Shown here piece by piece: positions 26,676 through 35,046 of a stretch of 64,000 bases of DNA. The notes beneath the pieces were generated by a model that was not told the origin of the DNA, made no database searches, and worked only from the letters and a program-made list of their open reading frames with translations. Numbering within the stretch: position 1 is the first letter of the stretch; the number at the start of each line of letters is the position of its first letter. This DNA is from Imperialibacter sp964351395 (GTDB lineage: Bacteria; Bacteroidota; Bacteroidia; Cytophagales; Cyclobacteriaceae). Where the stretch lies: NCBI GenBank assembly GCA_964351395.1, contig CAYGOF010000013.1:95626-159625 (forward strand), read 5' to 3'. A program made the translations under genes and the position numbers.

Positions 26676-29513
26676 TTACATACTTGCTTCTAAAGGTGCT
26701 GCTTCCTGGTTAAGGAACAGAATCTCATCAATTTGTACCAACACCTGATCCGCAGACGCATTATCGCTTTTGAAAACAAAATACACGTCGTGCATACCCT
26801 CGGTTTGTTGAATTTTTGCCTGGGCTTGGGAGTTTCTTGACCGTCTCCAGGTAACCATATCAACACCTTGTGGCGGCCTTCCAAAGCCCGTACTTTTTTG
26901 AGCGACGCTATTTGAAGTTCCAATAAGGGTCCCTGTAGGTGAGTCGATATGTACTTCAACATATCCACCAGCTGCACTCACCCTGGGCGAGGCTAATACA
27001 AACAAATCAATTTGTTTAATACCCGTCAGGTCGATGCCTTTATAGCCAATATAAGATCCGCTACCGACCATACTAAAGGTAGTCCTGGGAGTAGTCAATA
27101 ATTGCACGCCATTTCTGACTTCCGCCAGCTGAGGGTCCAATGAAGGGTTCCTTAGTGCCACAAAATCATCTCCGGAAAGAGACCCGGCGCTTCCGGTACC
27201 TTTGTCAGCATACGAAGCTCTTAGCAAGTATCCACCCTGGCCATCTTCACCCTCCGGAACTTTGGGAGCAACAACGCCCGATAATGGCATGGCATCTACA
27301 GTTGGCTTGGCATCAAGCATGTTCAAAATAAAGGTCACCATTCTCTGGGCATCAGCCTGGCTCAGTTGAGGATGAGCGCTCATGGCATGCTCGCCCCAAA
27401 CACCACTACCTCCATTTATGACCTTGCCTACTAGCATATTGATGTTCGCATCTGTTTTCGGATACTTAGCTGCCACTGCAGTATAAGCAGGGCCAATAGA
27501 GGCTTGCTCATACTGATGGCATGACTTACAGTCACTGGTTTCAATGAGGTTCTTTCCTATGTTCAATGCTGCCATCGATTCAGCTCCACGCTGCTTCGAA
27601 GCGATCTCGATCGGGTCGAAACCAGAAGGAACATAGTCGAACGTAATCGCTACTTCGTTAGGTTTGATGCTTCCATCAGCAATGCTCCCATCCTCTTTAT
27701 CGCTAACTCTGACTGAATAATCAAACGAATTATCTCCGAAATAGAAACTCTTGTTAGGCAGATCAACATCGATCGCTACCGTAGGTGGCTCGTTGCCGGC
27801 AATTACTTCAAATGAAGCCCTGTTCTTCTCTCCTTTAGTATCAGTTACCGTCAGGCTTACCTGGTAGTTACCTGCCTGTTCGAAATTAAATGACGGGTTG
27901 GCCTCTGTGAGTGTTTTGTTGACGCCAGCATCTGACACCACTTTCCACTCATAGGTCAATTTGCCCTCATCGTAGTCATCATAATCAGTGGTGCCTTCTG
28001 ATGAGAGCTTGGCCATAAACGGAACAGCACCGGCTGATTTGTCAATTGATGCAGCCACAATCGGTTTTCTATTGCCCGCATTGTATTCGATCTTCACAAT
28101 TCTGGAATTGGCGTTGCCTCTGAACCAGGCACTACCATATTCAAGCACGTAGAGGTCACCACTGGGACCAAAATCCATATCAATAGCGCTGGTGAATCTA
28201 TCGTTGGGAAGGAAGCGCTCCATCGACTGATAGTCACCATTTTCGTCCATCGTCACAGCCATGATCCAGCCACGCATGAACTCGACAATCAGCCATTTAC
28301 CTTCAAAATAAGCAGGGAATGGTCTTGGTGCACCTACAAAGTCTGCTTTGCGAAACACAGGACCGCCAGTAGCACTACGACCAGAACTCCCCAACATCGG
28401 GAAGGTTTCAGAAGGTCCATATGGATAATAAATCATAGCAGGTACAACCGGGGTGGGCAATTCCTTCAAGCCAGTATTGTTCACCGATTCGTTCACAGGA
28501 TGATTTACATCAAACGGTGCTCCGTAGGTTTCAGTAGCTAAATCGTGGCGATTGTAGGGCCTGTTATTGGCAATAAAATAAGGCCAGCCAAAAAAGCCAG
28601 GACCTTTCGCCTGATTAAATTCATCATACCCTTTAGGTCCCCATACGGAATCTACGGAAGCATCAGGACCTACTTCGCCCCAATACAAATAGCCAGTTTT
28701 GCTATCCAAAGTTGGTCTCCATGGGTTTCTGTGGCCCATTGTATAGATCTCAGGTCTGGTCTTCTCTGTTCCCGGAGGGAAAAGGTTGCCCTCTGGGATC
28801 GTATAGCTTCCGTCAGCCTCAGGATGGATGCGAAGTATTTTTCCTCTTAAATCGTTGGTATTGCCGGGTGCTCTTTGATCATCAGAACTTTCCATGCCAG
28901 GACGCTCGTCAAGATTGGATGACCCTGTTCTGGGGTTTACGGTATTGTTTCCAACTGTAAGGAACAAATTACCTTCAGCATCGAACACCATTCCTCCACC
29001 GGTGTGGCAACACTCTTCTCTTTGAGTGGGCACTTCCAACACCACCTTCTTCGTAGAAGGATACAATGAATCGCCTCTTAGCTCCCAACGGGCCAATACG
29101 TGCTTTGGTGTGTCAGGATCTGCATAATACATATACACCCAGGAGTTCTCCTTGTAATTGGGGTGAGCAATCACTCCCATCAGGCCTTCTTCTGCTTCAC
29201 GCACACGGCCTTCTTTGTTAGTGTACTTGGTATTGACCGGAATCGTAGCCACCAGGGTTACTTCACCAGTGTTTTCATCCAACACTTTCACCCCTCCTTT
29301 TCTTTCCACAAACAGAATCCTGTTGTTAGGTAAAAAAGTCATTTCCATGGGTTCGTCCATTCCTTCAGTTAATACCACTTTTGTAAAGCGGTTATCTGCC
29401 GGTGGCTCGTTGGAGGTTTGGGCCTCAGGTTGTTTACAGGATTGAGCGATCAACCCTATGGATAAGGCAAGGGCAAAGGCGGACCGTCCTGTGTTTTTAA
29501 ATGTTATCACCAT
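26676..29513 (-). CDS. PQQ-dependent sugar dehydrogenase with PKD, cytochrome c and CBM-like domains
   Basis: A 945-residue periplasmic lipoprotein (signal ending AQSC). The first half (about 30-480) is a soluble-type glucose/sorbosone dehydrogenase propeller with TFLPNNRILFVERKG, HPNYKENSWVYMYYAD and GHRNPWRP. A PKD-like Ig domain follows (about 490-590; FEQAGNYQVSLTVTD). A class I cytochrome c has heme motif CKSCH at residues 662-666. The C-terminal 180 residues (DDFVALRNP, IDLFVLASPR, YFVFKSDN) read as a CBM6-like module. The set suggests direct electron transfer from a sugar to the respiratory chain while bound to a polysaccharide. PQQ as cofactor is inferred from family. It is monocistronic with a strong terminator. 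Confidence 0.92.
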   Translation of the reverse strand: MVITFKNTGRSAFALALSIGLIAQSCKQPEAQTSNEPPADNRFTKVVLTEGMDEPMEMTFLPNNRILFVERKGGVKVLDENTGEVTLVATIPVNTKYTNKEGRVREAEEGLMGVIAHPNYKENSWVYMYYADPDTPKHVLARWELRGDSLYPSTKKVVLEVPTQREECCHTGGGMVFDAEGNLFLTVGNNTVNPRTGSSNLDERPGMESSDDQRAPGNTNDLRGKILRIHPEADGSYTIPEGNLFPPGTEKTRPEIYTMGHRNPWRPTLDSKTGYLYWGEVGPDASVDSVWGPKGYDEFNQAKGPGFFGWPYFIANNRPYNRHDLATETYGAPFDVNHPVNESVNNTGLKELPTPVVPAMIYYPYGPSETFPMLGSSGRSATGGPVFRKADFVGAPRPFPAYFEGKWLIVEFMRGWIMAVTMDENGDYQSMERFLPNDRFTSAIDMDFGPSGDLYVLEYGSAWFRGNANSRIVKIEYNAGNRKPIVAASIDKSAGAVPFMAKLSSEGTTDYDDYDEGKLTYEWKVVSDAGVNKTLTEANPSFNFEQAGNYQVSLTVTDTKGEKNRASFEVIAGNEPPTVAIDVDLPNKSFYFGDNSFDYSVRVSDKEDGSIADGSIKPNEVAITFDYVPSGFDPIEIASKQRGAESMAALNIGKNLIETSDCKSCHQYEQASIGPAYTAVAAKYPKTDANINMLVGKVINGGSGVWGEHAMSAHPQLSQADAQRMVTFILNMLDAKPTVDAMPLSGVVAPKVPEGEDGQGGYLLRASYADKGTGSAGSLSGDDFVALRNPSLDPQLAEVRNGVQLLTTPRTTFSMVGSGSYIGYKGIDLTGIKQIDLFVLASPRVSAAGGYVEVHIDSPTGTLIGTSNSVAQKSTGFGRPPQGVDMVTWRRSRNSQAQAKIQQTEGMHDVYFVFKSDNASADQVLVQIDEILFLNQEAAPLEASM

Positions 29514-29907
29514 ATAAACATGTATGTTATGTAGTTAAATGCTTGTTTGCCGACTGTATAAAGACCTTTAGTTATCTGCATTTGTTTTAGGCAAGCAGTA
29601 TTTCGTCAATCTAAGTTCTGGAAAAGGAAACTAAAAGTCTTTGATGAATAGAAATTCCGGTAGAATACCGGGATGAACTAACAGATTTTACCGTTGATTA
29701 ACTTTTGCAAAATGAAATCTTTGTGTCAAAATGCCACATTAAAATATTCAATTGACTTTCATTATGACAATTTTTTACAACGGTTCGTGTAAATACTACT
29801 TTGTATCTACACATCTTCAACGATCTTTAGGTTGATAATTTGTCACACCTTGTCAATCTACGGGCCAATTGGTACCAACTGCCCAACAAACTAAAAACTA
29901 TATTTCT
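29514..29907. other. 394-base divergent intergenic region with a CCGGTA palindrome
   Basis: The AT-rich gap separates the PQQ dehydrogenase and the dienelactone hydrolase genes. It contains a perfect short inverted repeat, CCGGTA-GAA-TACCGG at 29657-29671, a candidate operator for either gene. No ORF, RNA gene or confident promoter can be assigned. Confidence 0.5.
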
Positions 29908-30777
29908 ATGCTTAAAACGTTTTTAATGTTCAATGTGGCGGTGGTAAGTATGCTGAGCTACCTGTTTTCGCCGGTTGAAGTAAAGCGAGACCAACCCATC
30001 ACCATGTGCTATGCACTTCCCGCTGATAACGGCATGGCATCTTTTGCGACTGATCCTGCCTTTATTGCCTTGCACCCGGCACCACTTCCTTTGCAATATG
30101 AGGCCATGGGAGAAAAGGTAAGCTTCAAAACACCTGATGGAACGGATGCCAGTGGTTATTTCGTCAAAGCGAAGAAAAAATCTGACAAATGGCTTTTTGT
30201 CTATCAGGAATGGTGGGGCCTCAACGACTACATTCGTCGACAGTCGGATATATTCTATAATGATCTAGGTGGAGAAGTAAATGTACTGGCCCTGGATATG
30301 TATGATGGGCAGGTCACTGATGTGCCAGCCGAAGCAGGCAAAATTATGCAGAGCATGAAGGAAGACCGACTTGAGGCAATTGTTAAAGGAGGCATCTCTT
30401 ACGCCGGTGCAAAGGCGAAAATAGCCAACGTTGGCTGGTGCTTTGGTGGTGGGTGGTCGCTCAAATCAGGATTGCTTGCTGGTAAACAGACAATAGGCAC
30501 CATCATGTACTATGGCATGCCTGTGAAAGATGTAGAAAAACTGAAGGGCCTCAATGGTGACGTCCTGGGGATTTTTGCGACAGAGGAAAGAATTTCTAAG
30601 GAAGTGATCGAGGAGTTTGCTGTCAATATGAAGGCTGCCAATAAAAAACTGATGTACAAAATCTTTCCAGGCGTCCACGGTTTTGCTAATCCAAGTAACC
30701 CCAAGTATGACGAGGAAGCATCGAAACAAGCTTACGCAAAAGCCATTGACTACCTGAAAGAAAAATTCAAAGTATAG
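29908..30777 (+). CDS. Dienelactone hydrolase family protein, exported
   Basis: From ATG 29908 the product is 289 residues with a hydrophobic N-terminal signal (FLMFNVAVVSMLSYLF). The fold is dienelactone hydrolase-like: nucleophile Cys178 in GWCFGGGW, an acid residue in the FATEERIS region and His in FPGVHGFANP. These enzymes open lactone or ester bonds; the true substrate here is unknown. The ATG at 29908 is preferred to the earlier 29869 start because of the signal. A terminator follows before a TonB receptor gene. A second DLH paralog lies about 2.7 kb downstream. Confidence 0.88.
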   Translation: MLKTFLMFNVAVVSMLSYLFSPVEVKRDQPITMCYALPADNGMASFATDPAFIALHPAPLPLQYEAMGEKVSFKTPDGTDASGYFVKAKKKSDKWLFVYQEWWGLNDYIRRQSDIFYNDLGGEVNVLALDMYDGQVTDVPAEAGKIMQSMKEDRLEAIVKGGISYAGAKAKIANVGWCFGGGWSLKSGLLAGKQTIGTIMYYGMPVKDVEKLKGLNGDVLGIFATEERISKEVIEEFAVNMKAANKKLMYKIFPGVHGFANPSNPKYDEEASKQAYAKAIDYLKEKFKV

Positions 30778-30784
30778 GTGAAAG

Positions 30785-30823
30785 AATTCCTGGTGTGCGA
30801 TCATGCCAGGAATTATCTTTTTT
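30785..30823 (+). terminator. Rho-independent terminator after the dienelactone hydrolase gene
   Basis: AATTCCTGG (30785-30793) pairs with CCAGGAATT (30806-30814); the stem is followed by ATC and a run of nine T. It separates the hydrolase gene from the TonB receptor gene. Confidence 0.9.
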
Positions 30824-30879
30824 TTTCACACCGTGCAAATACGCCGTGGATCAACAATAAATACAAATCTTTTTACTCT

Positions 30880-33312
30880 ATGGATCATCGCCTTTCAAAG
30901 TTCTTGAGCAGACTTTGCTTCTTTTATTTCACACTTTCAATTGTTATCAGCTACTCAGCAGAAGCGCAATCATCCAAAAAAGTAAATATCAGAGGGAAAG
31001 TAATCGACCAGCAATCTGGCGAAGCAATGAGCTTTGCTTCGATCCGGCTTTTTGGGCAGGATGACCAGTTCGTTGGCGGCAATGTGACCGATGAAAAAGG
31101 CAACTTTGTTGTTCAGGTGCCGGCTGGCAGCTACTACGGATTGATCGAGTTTATGGGGTTTGATGAATTCAAAACTGATGTATTTCAGGCAAATTCCAAT
31201 TTTGACCTGGGAACCTTAGCGTTAAACGCTGCCTCCACGTCATTAGATGAAGTAGTTGTGCAGGCTGAAAAAAGCACCATGGAGCTTTCCCTGGATAAGA
31301 AGATTTTCAATGTAGGAACAGACCTGGCGAATGCTGGCGGCACAGCGTCCGACCTGCTTACCAATATTCCCTCCATCGCAGTAGACCCTGAAGGCAATGT
31401 AAAGCTAAGAGGAAGCGATAACGTCATGATCCTGATCGATGGTAAGCCATCAGGCCTGGTAAGCATTAAAGGAGGCGCGGGATTGCAACAAATGCAGGGA
31501 AGTATGGTGGAGAAGGTAGAGATCATCACCAATCCATCGGCACGCTATCAGGCAGAAGGAATGGCTGGCATTATTAACATCGTTCTAAAGAAAGACCGGA
31601 ACCAGGGCTTCAACGGCTCTTTTCAGGGCATCACAGGTTATCCCTATAACTTCGGTGGCGCAGCCAACCTGAACTATCGGCACAAGAAAATCAACTTTTT
31701 TGTCAATTATGGCATTGCCTGGCGGAAGCAGCCTAACATAGCGTCGCTATATCAGGAGGTTTATGCCGGAGATACAACCTATATCTCGCGACAGAATAGA
31801 GAAGGGTTCCTCAAAGGTTTCAATAACAATATTCAGGGTGGTCTCGACTATTTCTTCAGTGAAAAAAGCATCCTGACAGCATCTTATCTCTTTACACGCA
31901 GCGATGGCAACCGGATCACCGACATTACATACAATGACTACCTGTTCACTAACAGCAACTACCTTGGCAATACGGCCCGTAGGCAGAATGAGATAGAAGC
32001 CGAGCCCAACTCAGAAACGACACTTACCTGGGAAAAATCATTTGAAGAAAAAGGGCACAAGCTACTTTCAACCTTTAAATACATCGACTACTGGGAGCGT
32101 TCTGATCAAATCTATACTCAAAACTCTTTTGACGCCCAGGGAGCATTTATTGACGGTAGTCGCGAAAAGCAACACGCACTCAACGACGAGTTCGAAAAGC
32201 AATACCTCGTTCAATTGGACTACACAAAGCCAATAGGTAAAGAGGGGAAGTTTGAAACTGGACTGAGAAGCAGTATACGAAATATGGAAAACAACTACAT
32301 CGTGACCGATGTAGACGAAGCTGGAAATGAAACGGTCATTCCAGAGTTTAAAAACATATTTCTTTATGATGAAAACATCCAGGCAGCCTATGCTATTCTG
32401 GGCAACAAAAGCAATAAATTTACTTACCAGGCAGGTATTCGCGCTGAATATACGGAAGTAAAAACAAGACTTTTTGAGACCAACGAGGAAAACCCACGAA
32501 ACTATCTCAACTTTTTTCCGAGCGCCCACCTCACCTACTCAGTCGCCAATCAAAACTCATTTCAGCTAAGCTACAGCCGTCGGATCAGGCGACCATTTTA
32601 TGGCGATTTGAGCCCTTTTGTTACTTTGTCTGACAGCCGCAATTTCTTTAGTGGTAATCCTGACCTTAATCCTGAGTATACAGACGCTTATGAAATTGGC
32701 CATCTGAAGTATTTCGACAAAGGGTCCTTTACGTCGGCCTTTTACTTCCGGGATTCTAAAGAAACAATCGACCGCATCAGGGTGGTAGACGATCAGGGTT
32801 TTGCCCGCACACTTCCGCAAAACCTGGTAGGGCAAAAATCCTTTGGCGTTGAGTTCACTTCCGACTACAATCCTTTTGAGTGGTGGAAGCTGGACATGAA
32901 TTTTAATTTCTTCCACGCCAACATTGATGGCACCAATATCATCGACACCTACAAGGCAAGCACCTATAGCTGGTTTGCCCGGCAAACTTCGCGTTTCAGC
33001 TTACCTGGCAATCTTGACATCCAGCTGAGAGGAAACTTCGAAGCCCCGCAAAAAACGGCACAGGGAACCCGGAAAGCATTGGCTTATATCGACCTTTCGT
33101 TCGCCAAAGAAGTATTAAAAGGCAACGGTACACTGAACCTCAACATCATGGACCTGTTCAATAGCCGGATAAGCAGGTATACAACCGAAGGACCTAATTT
33201 CTTCACAGATGGCCGGAGCCAATTCCGAAGAAGGCAAATCAACCTGACACTGAACTATCGCATAAGACAGTCAAAATCAGCCAGGAGAAAGTATGTAATT
33301 GATGAGGGATAA
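30880..33312 (+). CDS. TonB-dependent receptor / outer-membrane beta-barrel protein (OMP_b-brl_3 type)
   Basis: From ATG 30880 the product is 810 residues. It has a signal peptide (SLIVISYSAEAQ region), then a CarboxypepD_reg-like domain (VNIRGKVIDQQSGEAMSFASIRL), a plug with GSDNVMILIDGKP and VEKVEIITNPSARYQAEGMAGIINIVLKK, and a long barrel. This is the OMP_b-brl_3 group rather than SusC proper, and no SusD partner is near. Ligands of the group are often peptides or unknown. The start at 30880 excludes the leader in which the upstream terminator lies. It follows the DLH gene but is separated from it by the terminator. Confidence 0.92.
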   Translation: MDHRLSKFLSRLCFFYFTLSIVISYSAEAQSSKKVNIRGKVIDQQSGEAMSFASIRLFGQDDQFVGGNVTDEKGNFVVQVPAGSYYGLIEFMGFDEFKTDVFQANSNFDLGTLALNAASTSLDEVVVQAEKSTMELSLDKKIFNVGTDLANAGGTASDLLTNIPSIAVDPEGNVKLRGSDNVMILIDGKPSGLVSIKGGAGLQQMQGSMVEKVEIITNPSARYQAEGMAGIINIVLKKDRNQGFNGSFQGITGYPYNFGGAANLNYRHKKINFFVNYGIAWRKQPNIASLYQEVYAGDTTYISRQNREGFLKGFNNNIQGGLDYFFSEKSILTASYLFTRSDGNRITDITYNDYLFTNSNYLGNTARRQNEIEAEPNSETTLTWEKSFEEKGHKLLSTFKYIDYWERSDQIYTQNSFDAQGAFIDGSREKQHALNDEFEKQYLVQLDYTKPIGKEGKFETGLRSSIRNMENNYIVTDVDEAGNETVIPEFKNIFLYDENIQAAYAILGNKSNKFTYQAGIRAEYTEVKTRLFETNEENPRNYLNFFPSAHLTYSVANQNSFQLSYSRRIRRPFYGDLSPFVTLSDSRNFFSGNPDLNPEYTDAYEIGHLKYFDKGSFTSAFYFRDSKETIDRIRVVDDQGFARTLPQNLVGQKSFGVEFTSDYNPFEWWKLDMNFNFFHANIDGTNIIDTYKASTYSWFARQTSRFSLPGNLDIQLRGNFEAPQKTAQGTRKALAYIDLSFAKEVLKGNGTLNLNIMDLFNSRISRYTTEGPNFFTDGRSQFRRRQINLTLNYRIRQSKSARRKYVIDEG

Positions 33313-33470
33313 ACTGCTAAAGTCTCGGCTCCTCATCATTCATCGGTTGTTTGTGTTGCCGCAAGATTGCTACTTTAAGAGGCAGGCTGAGCAAACTTTT
33401 GTAGCTTGTTAATATATGAACAAAGCCAAATAAGCCTTACATTGTTTATCATTCGTAACCACATCTACCC

Positions 33471-34355
33471 ATGAAAGAAATCAAAAAAGAAGACATTGAC
33501 CAGGAAGTATTCGACTTATACGACTACTACGTACATAATAAAATCGACAGGAGAGAATTTGTCGAGAAGATTTCTATGTATGCTGTGGGAGGCCTTACAG
33601 TTCCGGCTTTACTCAACTATTTGATGCCAAACTACCAGCAAACACTTCAAGTGGCTGTAGATGATCCGAGGCTAAAGACAGAAACGATAGGGTATGATTC
33701 ACCTAAGGGTGCCGGCAAAATGCAAGGCCAACTTTCCAGACCTGTGAAAGGGAAAGGCAAATTACCGGGTATAGTAGTGGTGCACGAAAACAGAGGCCTG
33801 AATCCTTACATAGCTGATGTCGGTCGCAGGGCTGCTTTGGAGGGTTTTATATCAATTTCTCCAGATGCGCTTTTCCCACTTGGTGGCTACCCAGGCAACG
33901 ATGATGATGGCAGAGAAATGCAAAGAAAGAGAGACCGAAACGAAATGCTGGAAGACTTCATCGCCGCCTATGATTATCTGAAAGGGCATCCGGAATGTAA
34001 CGGTAAAATTGGGGTGGTTGGCTTCTGCTTCGGAGGCTGGATATCCAATATGATGGCGGTTAAAGTGCCGGGTCTAAAGGCTTCTGTGCCTTTTTATGGA
34101 GGACAACCCAGTGCCGAGGAAACAGCCATGATCAAAGCTTCAATGATGATCCAGTATGCTGGGCTGGACACAAGAGTTAACGAGGGATGGCCAGCCTACG
34201 AAGAAGCGCTCAAGGCCAACAAAGTAGACTATCAAGCATTTATCTATCCAAATGTGAACCATGGCTTCCACAACGACTCTACGCCAAGGTATGACAAGGA
34301 AGCTGCTGTTTTGGCATGGACCAGAACGGTCGACTTCTTCAAGAAGAAGTTATAG
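33471..34355 (+). CDS. Dienelactone hydrolase family protein, Tat-like leader
   Basis: The 294-residue protein has a long N-terminal region with DRREFVEKISMYAVGG and a hydrophobic segment, as in membrane- or Tat-exported DLHs of Bacteroidota. The core has VVVHENRGLNPYI, Cys186 in GFCFGGW, an Asp in YAGLDTRVN and His in NVNHGFHND, a complete catalytic triad. It is clearly a paralog of the exported DLH at 29908 but with a different leader and more typical active site. Lactone or ester cleavage is expected. Its position after a TonB receptor suggests a role on imported material. Confidence 0.93.
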   Translation: MKEIKKEDIDQEVFDLYDYYVHNKIDRREFVEKISMYAVGGLTVPALLNYLMPNYQQTLQVAVDDPRLKTETIGYDSPKGAGKMQGQLSRPVKGKGKLPGIVVVHENRGLNPYIADVGRRAALEGFISISPDALFPLGGYPGNDDDGREMQRKRDRNEMLEDFIAAYDYLKGHPECNGKIGVVGFCFGGWISNMMAVKVPGLKASVPFYGGQPSAEETAMIKASMMIQYAGLDTRVNEGWPAYEEALKANKVDYQAFIYPNVNHGFHNDSTPRYDKEAAVLAWTRTVDFFKKKL

Positions 34356-34377
34356 TCACTAAGTAACGAAGGGTTTT

Positions 34378-34409
34378 TGCCAGTGCACTTTCACTGAATG
34401 TAACTGGCA
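34378..34409 (-). terminator. Terminator for the NTF2-like gene
   Basis: TGCCAGT (34378-34384) and ACTGGCA (34403-34409) form a stem; on the minus strand the second arm is followed by AAAAACCC complement (T5). It sits between two convergent genes. Confidence 0.55.
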
Positions 34410-34420
34410 TCACCAATGTT

Positions 34421-34861
34421 TCAACCAGCAGGAAGCATATTTCGAATGGCAGAAATCCTCCATTGCCCTTTTTCCATAACAACTACAAAAGTACTCCACA
34501 TCTTTCTGGCTGACCCATCTGGGTTTTGGATTTCATAACGGCAGTCAGCAATGGCACTGCTAGCCCTGATGTAGCGGATTTTGTCGATAGTCAGGCTGCG
34601 TGTTCCAGGATTGCTATTTGAACTACGCATCATGCCCTCAATAGCTGCCCTTATACCCATGCGCCACTCACCATTCGATACCAATTGATCTATGTCAGCT
34701 GTCAGTATGTTCTTTAGTAAAACGGTGTCTTTATTTTCCCTGGCTTCGGAATATTGGTCAATGAGGCGGGCAATAGCCTGGTTATTTTCAATGCTTGCTT
34801 GCCCAGATATTCGCCCGATAACAGCGATAAAGAAAATAAGAAATAGATAGATGCTTTTCAT
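34421..34861 (-). CDS. Secreted NTF2-like/SnoaL (DUF4440-like) protein
   Basis: A 146-residue protein with a signal peptide (FLIFFIAVIGRISGQA) and an NTF2-like domain. The pattern IARLIDQYSEARENKDTVLL, VSNGEWRMGIRAAIEGM, then FVVVMEKGQWRISAIRNML matches DUF4440/SnoaL-like exported proteins. Such small cone-shaped domains bind hydrophobic ligands or act as isomerases, but no function is known for this group. The gene is single, convergent with the DLH gene. Confidence 0.85.
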   Translation of the reverse strand: MKSIYLFLIFFIAVIGRISGQASIENNQAIARLIDQYSEARENKDTVLLKNILTADIDQLVSNGEWRMGIRAAIEGMMRSSNSNPGTRSLTIDKIRYIRASSAIADCRYEIQNPDGSARKMWSTFVVVMEKGQWRISAIRNMLPAG

Positions 34862-35046
34862 TCAATGAAAGTTCGGTTCGAGGTCAAAGGAATCTAACTA
34901 AGTTATACAATTTATAGTACACTTATCAATCAACCTGGCTTCCCACTTCAGAAGTCTAACTTTTCACCTTTGGGTTTAAGGTCAGGTTGTTCAGAAATTT
35001 TCACCTATCTTGATTGACGGCATTACACAACAATTCTCCGCTTACT

